NCBI GenBank assembly: GCA_963402885.1 | Contig: OY727096.1 | Location: 8,193,501-8,257,500 of the forward strand | Length of the DNA: 64,000 nucleotides | Direction: 5' to 3' | Source: Antedon bifida | Taxonomy: Eukaryota > Echinodermata > Crinoidea > Comatulida > Antedonidae | Part shown: positions 1-13,145 of the stretch, one piece after another | Position numbering within the stretch: position 1 is the first letter of the stretch | Layout: each line of letters opens with the position of its first letter | The notes under the pieces: generated by a model | Told to the model about the DNA's origin: nothing | Seen by the model: only the letters and a program-made list of their open reading frames with translations | Databases searched by the model: none | Made by a program: the position numbers and the translations under genes

Positions 1-2103
<2,103 letters not shown>

Positions 2104-2276
2104 TTTGTATTATTGAAACACACTGGAGACCACTAGTTAAATATCAAGTTTATATGTCATATGCGATACATTTCAGTTTCTAGAAGTCTTTTTTTTTCAC
2201 AAATCAGCTAATTATAATTGAAAAATATTGTCTTGGTATCTACAAATATTATTCCGAAACAAGATTTGTTAGTGAG

Positions 2277-2282
2277 AATAAA
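2277..2282 (+). promoter_or_regulatory. Poly(A) signal of PSMC5
   Basis: AATAAA 174 bases past the stop codon, followed by a T/GT-rich stretch (about 2300-2325) typical of a cleavage-factor site. It implies a 3' UTR of roughly 200 bases. Confidence 0.75.
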
Positions 2283-2779
2283 TGCAGGCTTATGAAATAT
2301 TTATTTTGTGTCATTGTTTATTTTTAAATAAGAAATAAGAGGGTGTCTAGGAAGCCAAACCTAAGATCAATTTCTACATATAGAAAACTCCAGTATCTTA
2401 TGCCTTATGTTTTCTAGACACCCATCATAGAATTCTAAAAAAGATATAAGTCTTGGGTTAAAAGACACCCAAAATAATTTGTCTTTATCATGTTATTCTG
2501 CCAGTCAGCGTTTCAATTTTTGTCTTCATATGTGCCAAAATATATATCTTTTAATAATGTTGAAACACTGTCTAGAACCTAGACTATTAGAACTTCTGCT
2601 GATATGATATATATGGTTTCTGCTTTCAGTTTAAAAACCAAGGACAAGACCTGGTGTAGCGCAGCTTGCTTGTGATGTAGTACTGTACCTGTAATAGTTC
2701 TCACCATTTTAGATCCACCACCCTAAAGTATGTGCACCTACTCATGCAATCTGTCTTTTTATTATATCCCATTCAGACT

Positions 2780-3042
2780 TGGGGCCTGTTCAGACCTACA
2801 GATTTATGCTTATCGTACAACTCCATAGGTCTGAACCAGGAAAAGATTAGTGGAAACCACCTCTTACGACATTGATCTTTGATTTGTTACGACAGCTCAA
2901 GGTAAAGATTAGTGAACGACACTTACGATCGATTTTGACCTCCAACCAATTAAATTTACTCCTGCATACCAGATGTTCGCCCAAATCGGTGACACTTCAG
3001 TTTCTAAGGAAAGCGTTAGTTAAACGAGTCTGAACACTTTGC
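2780..3042. mobile_element. Probable degenerate MITE
   Basis: The left end, GGGCCTGTTCAGACCTA, and the right end, AGTCTGAACACTTTG, are imperfect inverted copies. The interior carries repeated AAAGATTAGTG segments and no coding capacity. Confidence 0.4.
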
Positions 3043-4311
3043 TGTTACGACGCTAATTATAAAATGACATTGCTTGCAATACGAAAGCATAACTCCTTGG
3101 TTAAATAGAGACAAAGAAAAATGTTACAGTAGCTTCTTTTAATGTTGTCATGTAAAGTTTCAACTAGCAAAATGTACACATACCATTATCTGTGACCAAA
3201 CACAATTGATATCAGTGTAATTAAAATACACTTAGTTGATCCTTGTTGAGTGCAAACTTCTTTATGCTTGCCCCTATTATCAATTACCATCACATCATTG
3301 CATAATGATACAAATAGCCAAATAAATACTAGTACTACAATATAGTAATTTGCCACCAAGACATGTGGACTTGCAGTGCCATGTGACTTACAGTGCCATG
3401 TGACTAGAGAAATACTGAATATTTATCAGCCATTAATCACGTAGTGCAAAACAATATAAATATTGTGTTTTGTCTAATAAAAAATGTAAAAAATGAATTA
3501 ATACTTGGGATTATACCAATTAATATAAATAGTAGAAAAAATGTAAAAAACTAATATCGCTTTACAAATAGTCTTTTACATGCCAAACCACCCCTTTTGT
3601 GTCATGTACGATGCCTGATAACCAAAATAAGTGAGTGAAGTGTACTAAAATAATTTTGAATTGCACTTTTTTCTATGACATACATAAACATTATTCATAT
3701 TCATTTTGTTTGTTTTGTTTCAATTTTGTAGGCAAGTATACTGTAGTTTATATTAAATCATTTTTATAGGCACCTTAATCTTGCAACCAGTCCATTTTTA
3801 TTAACATCTCTCAAAGTAAATTAAACCAATCAAAATACATTAATAAAAGCATTATATAAATGAAAACTACAGCAAACAGATATCCTGAAAACTACAGCAA
3901 ACATAATAAATAATTTTGGCAATTTTTGCGATTTTCACAACAAAACATCAACACCAAAATATTATTCTGTACACTGTAAATTATGTTGTTAGAAATTAGA
4001 CATTCAAATTAAAAATAGCTGCACATATTTTCAATTTTACACATAAAAGGCAGTGAAAATAATTGAGGAGATTGTAATTGAGATTGTAAATAAACTTTGT
4101 TTTGTTGATCCTGTCAACAAAAAAACTGAACTTTTTGGATACATCTTTTCTTTTACATATACATGCTTCAAAAGAGTAGCTTATTTTCAGTACTGTACTG
4201 CACCTACAATTTGCCTTTATCACAGGTGATTCGCCACTGTATTTGAGACAAAATTCACAATACAGAGTTAATGTGCTGTACATGCAACAGTGTATCACAG
4301 AATGTGTCTAT

Positions 4312-4410
4312 AAGCTGTCTACACTATCAAAAAAGTGACATAATGATGTCATGAGGGCATATCACACTTTTTTTTTGGTCAAACTAGTTACTAGATAGTG
4401 TAGACAGAGC
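4312..4410. mobile_element. MITE, family A (copy 1)
   Basis: About 99 bp bounded by inverted repeats AAGCTGTCTACACTATCAAA and TAGATAGTGTAGACAGAGC, with an internal palindromic ATGATGTCAT core. It belongs to a family found at least seven times in the window. Confidence 0.75.
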
Positions 4411-5856
4411 ATACTGAACAAACTGTACAAATGGCTGCCTAAAATCAGTGAAGTGAGAATGTATTTAAAATAACATTTTAATTCACTATACAGAAATATG
4501 TTCCTATAAATGCATGTATTAGATATTTAAAAATAGGATGAGTTGTCATAATATGTTTTATGCATACTATCCCTTCTGAATTAACCACAGGTTATAATAA
4601 AATGGCAAACCTTAGCTACATTTCATAAACTATTATTAACCTTATATAGAATATATTCTAAAATTTAATAGTTTTAATTTAATGGGGAATCCTGGTACAA
4701 TATAAAATACATACAAACATAACATAAATAATATTTCATGACTTCAAAATACCAATAGAATAAATGTATAAACTGAACATAAAAAAATAAAAAACAGCCA
4801 AATATAAATCAAATACATAATTCCTCACAGTTAGAGTACTATTATCCTTTTAAATGTTTCCATATGTAAAAAATGTAAAATACCAATTTTTAAAACTGAA
4901 AATATGATTAATAGCAAAGTGCACAAGTGTAGGATATTTATAAAAATTGTACATATAATAATTAAATATTTTTTTTACAACATCACATACTATAATACTT
5001 GTTTTATGTACCCTAGGTTAATATTCGCATACCCTACATTTATAAATACAGATTTTATAAAAAAAAATCTAATTTAATACCGTAATACTGATGTTTTCTT
5101 TCCTTAATAGCAATAATAATGATAGAAGAGAGAGTGGCCAAAACATGTATTTTAATTCAATATTTGACATAATTTTTCGTTTATTTTGTTTTAAATTTGG
5201 CATACAAAGCTTGGTTCCCACTTGGACACAACGCAAGGAAGTAAATGCACTACAAGTATTTCAACAATCATGATGTGTGGATGAGCTTTTGCTTGTAATT
5301 TCTCAATCTACAGTGTGGAGTTAAAAGTCATAGCACCAAAAGCAATGCCAAATATGGCCAGTAAATTGTTCTAAATTCAGCACAAATACAAAAAAAGGGG
5401 CCATACCGTAGCTGTATTCAATCACTCACTAAAAAATGGTTTTAATCTTGCTTACATATTCTTGTACTATTTTACACAAACATAGCCTACAACTTTACTT
5501 TACATCAATTCAGCCTCAACCAATTTTTACGTCAATCGCAATGTTGGCACCCTTTCTAAATAACTACCCGAACATCCTGTATAAGTACAGTATATTTATT
5601 GTAGGCCTAAATCGTCTAAGACATGTTATAGATATTACATTGCATAGTACCATAATTAACTTCTTATCGTTTTCTTGTATTTCTTAATTGCCGCTTCCCG
5701 CAAATGAGAATCACTCCAACTTAAAGCACCATACCATGTTTGGCTGACTTGGATTTGGAAATTCAACCAATCCCATCACCACATATGCAGCACCCACACC
5801 CAAACATGTGTACCGTATGCACCATAAAATTCATGAATATATGCCACGTCCACAGA

Positions 5857-6165
5857 TATGTACCATATATATGCACCATATATTATACTGTATATATATG
5901 CACCATACATTATACCGTACATATGCACCATACATTATACCGTATATATGCACCATATATTATACCGTATATATGCACCATACATTATACTGTATATATA
6001 TGCACCATAGTTATACCGTATATGCACCATACATTATACTGTATAGATATGCACCATCATTATACCGTATATATGCACCATACATTATACCGTATATATG
6101 CACCATAGTACATTATACCGTATATATGCACCATAGTACATTATACAATACCACACAAATGCAAT
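5857..6165. repeat. Minisatellite, about 25-bp unit
   Basis: Tandem units centred on TATACCGTATATATGCACCA plus a short linker (CATACAT), roughly a dozen copies with small indels. The two forward open frames here (peptides of repeated YAPYI / MHHTLY) are products of the repeat and not genes. Confidence 0.85.
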
Positions 6166-6179
6166 GTATATGCACCATG

Positions 6180-9100
6180 CATTCACTAACAAACTTTACA
6201 ATACACGGCTTACATCGCGTGAGTTTGAGTATAATTAACTATAAAAACAATAAACAAGTTCTATCTACTTCTCTTAATTACTGACTAAAAGTATCAAATG
6301 TCACTAATAAATGATATAAATTATGTAAAATCGATATCAATATACATCTTTCAATGATTTCATATTTTGCCTTATTACTCTTTAAAAGAATAACATTATA
6401 ACATTTAATTATTATCAATATTACAGTACATTAAAAATGACTACACTAACAGTTTTGGTCTTTGGTTCATAGAAACAAAAAGCAATAGGCCTAACTGCTT
6501 TAAAATATCATACAAATATAAACTTCATATATTATTAATAACAGTGATAATGCTGGTAAACATAATGACCCTAAAATGTTATATTTAATAAGAATAATCA
6601 AATTGAGGATTGCAACAAATAAGAGACGGGAGAATACTAGCAAACTTTACTAAAGTTTTTCTGGTGTAGACTTCTGCAAACTTATTTTCTGCTGTTTGCT
6701 GAAGTTTTTAAACTGTTATACAATAGCAAGCTTGTTAAAACTTTTAAATGCAGTTTTCTAGTCAAGACTAGGCTTGTGTTGTTGTTGACACAATGGATGT
6801 AAAAAATGTAATACATTGTTTGAAATGTTGTATAAAGTAAAGTCTTTTTTTTCTCTTCTGAACTTTATTATATCTATTGCCTTACGTCATAACTTAATTG
6901 TACACAATATGATATAAAAAGAATAAGATGATCTGCTATTTGTTGACAAGAAAATATGTACTTTATTATGTTGTTGTATAAACTGTTGTTGGAAATAAAC
7001 ATAAACATTAATTCATGATGACGATTAAACCTAACTGTAAACTTCTTAATGATGTTTAAAAATGTAAACATGTTATACAGATGGATTGGGATTACAAACT
7101 ATTCTTTTAGAAAAATCTAATAAATAATAATCTAAATATAATATTGTTTTAAGGATTTGCATGGTAAGTAAAAACCAGCATTAAGATAAGTTTGTGGTAC
7201 ACCATGTCTTTCCAAACGGAATAAAGTAAAGTTGACAATGTCTCAGGTTTTATGCTAAAAAACAATTTCTATTTGACTTACCCTAAATATTAAAAGGGCA
7301 ACCAAACCATTTTCAGGACCTTGTTGTGTGCAATTTAAGCCAGAAGATTTTATTTAATTTGGGGTCAACTTCACCCATCAACCGTTCCAACCACTATGGT
7401 ACACTATTGAAGGGTATGAAGGAATAGGTGATAAATCAAGATCATGTAACAAGCACTAGTTTAATGTAAAATAGACAAACAGCTATAAAAGTTTAGGCCA
7501 ATATAAATTAGTGATATTTTTGTTAGTCAGGCTGGACTACACAGCAAACGTCTTCATTAAAACAAATTCCAACTCAGAGTAAACTGTAGCGCATTTCCAT
7601 CGCAACCTCGCATGCACTTGCTAAAGATCATGCATTTCTCATATCATCTGAATTCATATCTGTATCGAAACAAGAAAGAAAAAACTAAGCGTGAACAAAA
7701 ACATAAATCTACAGCTTAAAATTTGAAACATTATGCAAATTAGTAATAAATTAAGTAATTTTCTAATTACAATAAGAATGAAAATCTGGCAAACACAATA
7801 ATATCATTTAGAAAATCTAGAAAAACACTATTTTTAACTAGTTGAAGTTAATGCGATTAGTTACAAGGTGTAAAATCTTTTTATGGTTTAAAAATACAAA
7901 AGTCTATTATTTGTCTACTATCTGCTACAGTGCAAACTAGAATGGTGCATGTTGTTTTTACAATTTTATCGACAGAGAATGCCGTTTCAAAAATGAAAGT
8001 TAGTATACACACAGGATTAAAGATGAAAAAGTAAAATACCTACAACATAAAACAAGCCATTCCTGGAATTTTGGGAACTCTTTTACAGATGGCGTAGCAA
8101 CACTGAATCGCGTATAAATCTTACTGGCAGCAGGCAAGACATTTAACATCGAAAATGGTAGCTCCAAAAAAGTTGCAAAACATGCTGTTGTTGGTTAAAG
8201 GTCAGTATGTCAAAGGTCAGTAGAACAAAGTATCAGTTTTGTTAATAGACATTACCATGACAACAAATAACAATAGCTATTTTTGAAAATTGTTTTAGTT
8301 TAATTTTCAATGAGTGACATGAGCACACACACACACACACATGCTAAGCTGAACAAATCATTAGTAAAGTAAAAGAAAAGATTATCAAGTTACAAGAAAA
8401 GAAAACTAACTTAAACTAAAGTTATAAGAATTCCATAATTACATAAGTAAATATATTCATTAATGCGTTTAGTAAAACTAGTTTTGTTACTTTTGTAGTA
8501 CATTCACAGTTTCTATACCAACAACTATTTTTAAGAAAGCAGTTTTATAGTATGTATTGTAATGATTGCAATAAAAACCAAAATAAAACTATTTTATTAG
8601 TCATCAAAACCACTTCTAAGGAAACCCATTGTGATGTATATTTCAGATTTTAGGAAATTAAAGTAAAGATTTTCTGAATCTCTCATTAAGAATGGTTATC
8701 AACAACAATCAGTAACTTTCTCAAAATATTGTTTATAAAAATTGAAACATTCACAAAAGAAAGTCAAAATGAATGTTTTAAAATGAATTACAATCGAGAT
8801 AGATGAATATTAATTAGTAGAGAAAGCATGGCAAGCATTAGCGTTAGTTTTTCAGTTGCTGAATGTAATAAAAAATATAAGAACATGATAACATATAATT
8901 TTATAGTTAAACTAAAATGTTATGCTTTTTCTAATAAAATGTATACGCTATTTTAAATATTTTATGAATGTTTTATCAACGATATATTATGTATATAAAA
9001 TACCTTCATCCTTAAGATAAACGAAACAATTTCTTCAGGTTTTAAATTTAAAATAAAGCCAAAACAACAATTGGTGTATTGATCAACAATATAGCATATT

Positions 9101-10560
9101 TATTTATTTCACATGTTTTTCGTTGTAATAGCATTATCTGAATCTGAATTTACTACTCCAGATAATAATTCAGGCTTAGCATAATCTAAATAACATATAT
9201 TATTATATTAAATCCGGATTATCATAATCAACATGTTACTAATCCAAATTGTCAGCTTAACATAATTTTACTAATCTTCAATCATGTTTTGGTAAATATC
9301 ATATATTTCTATTTATACATTATTTTGGTGATAATTACAATTAAAATAATTATTTAAAAATATCATTTGTTGGGCCTTATATTAATCGAACATAATTTTA
9401 AATAAATACAATAAAAATTGTAAAAAAATTTAAAAAAAGTTATTTGGTTTTATGAAATAAAATGAAAAAAATAATAAAAATAGTTTAAATAATATATTTT
9501 AGGTATTAAAACAAATATTGAAGTACACATAAATATTGACTGATCTTAATAAAAATACAAGTTCCTGCTTAAAGTATTTTACTAATTGCAAAAGTAAAAC
9601 ATATATTTTAAATATGGACCCACAAAAGTATGTAACATGCAATTTCACAAGTTGCATGCATTCTCTCTGACAACTATATCTAACGGCCATCAAGATGCTA
9701 CAGTATATAATTTGGTTATATATTCATATATAAAATATCTTTACAAAAGTTTAATACATATTTTTAATTACACTATTATACTATCTAAACCATATCAAAA
9801 TAGATAGAGGACTTTGCAAGACCTGGGAATTTGGCACAAATTTTGATATTATTTTCAGTGTACAAGTAGGGTTGTAGATGGATGAAACTCCATGAATTGC
9901 ATAAGACTGCGGAATGCAAATTTATTATCTTGCAGAAAGTGGTTTTTTTGGTACATTTGTTTTGTACATTTTTGTAACTAGGCCTATTTTTGATTGTCCG
10001 AGTTTGACTCCTGGATAAGATCTATAATATTGTTAACTCAATCATGCGCGAAAGATAGTTCCTAGTGTGTCTAGTGACACAGCGCTCACTTTTGGTTCTA
10101 GATGCGACAGAAACCAACATATATATAGGGGCCTATACATTTTTTAACATCACTTAAATCTTCTCATTTTTTCAGAAAAAAAAAATAAAAAATGCGGTTT
10201 TGGAAATGTTTTATTTACAGTATTTACATTTTTAAGTAGATATCATAATATGATACAAATAAAATGGTTTCCTATTGGCTCCCTTCAATATTAAAAGCTA
10301 TATATTTTTCTCTTATTTTCTTCAATATTCTACTGTCTTTTGAATAAATCTATTCATTTCTTATTGCCATAGTATGCAGCTTTTTTGTTTATCCCAAAGC
10401 AGCTCTTAACAATATCAATTTCAATATAATATTAATCAAATTTACTGTTTTACTATGAAATCAACTACTTGATTTCTATCAAAAATGTTTTTGTAAATAA
10501 ATAATTTAGAAGCTGATTGTCAATGTCATCATACTATGTTTAAAAATAAATAGTAAACTA
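6180..10560. other. Intergenic, no gene seen
   Basis: AT-rich, with no conserved coding segment on either strand. Only simple repeats are obvious, such as the CA run at 8322-8341 and A/T runs. The left part may include the 3' UTR end of the MRL gene, because a minus-strand AATAAA (TTTATT on the plus strand) occurs at 10210-10215. Confidence 0.5.
8322..8341. repeat. (CA)n microsatellite
   Basis: About ten CA dinucleotides in an otherwise AT-rich stretch. Confidence 0.9.
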
Positions 10561-10566
10561 GAATGC

Positions 10567-10925
10567 TAAGTGCCCTAATAAAGACTAGTACACTAATAGA
10601 GATTAGTGCACTAATGGAGATTAATACACCAAAGTGACTAATAAACTAAAGAAACGAGGAAACTAATAGTGTATAGTGCACTAATAGTGATTAGTCCACT
10701 AATAGTGACTAGTCCACTAATAGTGACTAGTGCACTAATAGTGACTAGTGCACTAATAGTGACTAACGCAGTAATAGTGACTAGTGCACTAATAGAGATT
10801 AGTCCACTAATAGTGACTAGTGCACTAATAGTGATTAGTGCACTAATATTGACTAGTACATTAATAGTGACTAGTGCACTTATAGTGACTAGTACACTAA
10901 AAGTGACTAGTACACTAGTAGTACC
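10567..10925. repeat. Minisatellite, 18-bp unit
   Basis: About 20 head-to-tail copies of CTAATAGTGACTAGTGCA with a few substitutions. Because 18 is divisible by three, long open frames appear on both strands (ALIVTS and ALVTIS repeats); these are artefacts. It lies 0.35-0.7 kb past the MRL stop codon and may be in that gene's 3' UTR. Confidence 0.9.
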
Positions 10926-11279
10926 TAACTTGTAATCCACTTTACTTTGGTAAAGTTACTGAAATGGTTGTAACTAGTCCTAACCACTCAGTTATATTCC
11001 ACTATATTTAGAAACTTAAATACTACCTTAAATCTTTAAATATTATTATTCATTATCAATAAGCATATGATTTAATTAATGCAAAAGCATAATTGAGAAG
11101 CTCATATGTATGATGAAATGATATTGCAACGCTCAATGTGAAATGGTATAGATGAGAAAAAAGTTAGTAAGTGGGTCAATTGAAAGTTTAAGTTTGGTCT
11201 TACGTTTTTTAGATCACTTGAATCTGACTAGTTGACTCTCAACAAAAGTTTCCATATTGTAACTACAATGTATGCCACT

Positions 11280-13145
11280 CTACTTTAATCTTTGAGGTGG
11301 AGAAGGGGGTATCTTTGGGGTACCAACTGTGGATAGCCGTGTTGAATCACTCCGCCTTGGGGGTAACGGTTTATGTTGTCTGGTGACTACTGTTGGTTTG
11401 TTTGATGTTGACGGTGGAAGATTGGTCGTGGGATTAAGTGGTATAATTTTATTCTCGTTGTTAGTACCTTGTAATGAGTTGTTTAATTGATCTAGAAAAG
11501 ACGCGTTTGTGATGCGAAGAGAGCCCACCTTTGAAGGCTTGGGTGATGTGACTGGTGGAGGTGTCTTTGTTGATGGTGATTGTGGTAGTGATGGCTTAGA
11601 TGGTGATGGTTTTGGTGGTGACGGCGGGCCTTGCTTTTTGGATTGGGATGTTTGTGGTGGTGGTGGTACAACAGGTTTGGATTTCTGTGGTTTCGATGGT
11701 ACTGGTAATATATTTTTACTGTTTGGTATAGGTCCATTATGCAACTGGTGATTAGTACTTTTGTTTGGTTTTGGACTGACAAATGGAGGTTGTTTATTTG
11801 TTGGACTTACAACTACTGGAGTTGTATTTTGAAAAGGAAAATCATCAGCATCAGTTTCAGGGGGTGGTGGTGGAAGAACGTATGTAGAATCAAACAGATT
11901 TTCTTGCGATTTACTATGAAGAAGTGATGCTGGGGGTGGGGGTAGATCATCAACCGGAAATGGGGGAGTTGCGGGTCGAGGAGGTACATTTATCGATGAT
12001 GGATGGGGTAAACTTACTGAATCTGGTAACTCCAGTGGTGGTGGAGGGGGTGGGATTGGGGGGAGTGGGTCGACTGGTGGTTTGGGTGGAAGTGAAGGAA
12101 TTTTTGGTGTTGGCCGTACTGTCGGAGGCTTCTGTGGGAGAGGAGGAGTAGGTGGTGTTGATTGTACAGCATGGTTAGGTTGATATGATATTATACGTGA
12201 AGGTGGTGGAAGATGTGACCTGGATACGACCGGGGAAGTAGGTATATGAGATTTTTGTGGAGGTGGTGGAAGTTGATGCCTTGAGTGTACAAGTGGTTTT
12301 TGCTGTGAAATGACAGCCTTTTCTTTTTTAGGTGGAAGAGGAGGGGTGGATTGAGTTGAAGGTGGAGCATGTTGCACAGAAACTGAAGAGGGTGCTCTTG
12401 AAGGAGACTCTGCATGTACAATGTTTGAATCATAGATATTTGCTTGATTTAGTTTGTTTGTTTGTATAGGAGTTGAGACAGTAGGTTTCGGTACTGCTAC
12501 AGGTATTTGTTGAGAAACATTATTTGTATGAGCTACAGCATGATATGAAGTGTTAGTACTAATACTACTAGCCTCACCCGCTACAGACTGCTGTAACCAA
12601 GGCGGTGTGTACACTGTGTTAGCCAATGGAAGACTAGGTCGTCTATGAAGTGGACTTTGGTTAGTGGATGAACGAGATATTTTCATGGAGCTACGCTGTG
12701 AGTTTGCAGTTATGTGACGATTAGGCGAGTTAGGTAAAACTACACCGCTAGCTGATTTCTGAAGCGCTGCACGAACAGCAGGGGGAGTTGTTATCTCCTC
12801 GGTAGCCTCTTTAAACTGCACCCGTTTTGTTTCATTTGAACTACGACTATCACTAAAAGATGAACTCCGATTTGAGTATGTGCTAAGACGAGTGCTGTCC
12901 ATGCGTCTAGGAGCGGCAGGAGCACTGGTTTTGTTTTTACCAGGCTGGATGTTTGATACAGCATGAGTGTTATTTGCCTGGGAGCCACTTACATTGGAAG
13001 TTGGGGGCAGGTCCTCCAGATTCAGATCTAGTTCCATTTCTCGTTCTAGTTGCTGTAGCTGCTGCTGAACATCGTAATCAAATGTTTTATCTGATTTTGT
13101 CATTGTTGGCGTCACAAGAGGTGGCCGGCTTGTACCCGTATCATC
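11280..13145 (-). CDS. RAPH1: MRL terminal exon, proline-rich tail
   Basis: One 1866-base exon in phase 0 after a TTTCAACAG acceptor, starting [11 protein letters not shown] and ending PPSPPQRLK then TAG. Contains many SH3-type PxxP and profilin-type polyproline runs and an acidic-flanked EVH1 ligand, [14 protein letters not shown] (about 11838-11880). The motif DSTRLST preceded by PRR occurs twice, near the start and near the end. Open frames on the opposite strand are Gly-rich shadows. Confidence 0.95.
   Translation of the reverse strand, partial: DDTGTSRPPLVTPTMTKSDKTFDYDVQQQLQQLEREMELDLNLEDLPPTSNVSGSQANNTHAVSNIQPGKNKTSAPAAPRRMDSTRLSTYSNRSSSFSDSRSSNETKRVQFKEATEEITTPPAVRAALQKSASGVVLPNSPNRHITANSQRSSMKISRSSTNQSPLHRRPSLPLANTVYTPPWLQQSVAGEASSISTNTSYHAVAHTNNVSQQIPVAVPKPTVSTPIQTNKLNQANIYDSNIVHAESPSRAPSSVSVQHAPPSTQSTPPLPPKKEKAVISQQKPLVHSRHQLPPPPQKSHIPTSPVVSRSHLPPPSRIISYQPNHAVQSTPPTPPLPQKPPTVRPTPKIPSLPPKPPVDPLPPIPPPPPPLELPDSVSLPHPSSINVPPRPATPPFPVDDLPPPPASLLHSKSQENLFDSTYVLPPPPPETDADDFPFQNTTPVVVSPTNKQPPFVSPKPNKSTNHQLHNGPIPNSKNILPVPSKPQKSKPVVPPPPQTSQSKKQGPPSPPKPSPSKPSLPQSPSTKTPPPVTSPKPSKVGSLRITNASFLDQLNNSLQGTNNENKIIPLNPTTNLPPSTSNKPTVVTRQHKPLPPRRSDSTRLSTVGTPKIPPSPPQRLK

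Larger units (their letters stand above)
2283..5800. other. Intergenic, no gene seen
   Basis: AT-rich DNA with stops in all frames; the longest open frames (for example 3996-4298 on the minus strand) have no recognisable domain and AT-driven composition. Contains a probable MITE at 2780-3042, a MITE at 4312-4410, and at 5205-5250 a fragment (GCTTGGTTCCCACTTGGACA) matching the terminal repeat of the element at 30171-30359. Confidence 0.6.

Noticed and set aside
5740..6284. Forward frames with repeated Tyr-Ala-Pro / Met-His-His peptides
   Set aside because: They are translations of the 25-bp minisatellite in two frames.
10638..10940. Overlapping frames on both strands with ALVTIS/ALIVTS repeats
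   Set aside because: Produced by the 18-bp minisatellite.
11492..12433. His-rich, Gly-rich and Val-rich frames on both strands inside the MRL terminal exon
   Set aside because: Shadows of the proline-rich frame, which alone continues the spliced MRL protein in phase.
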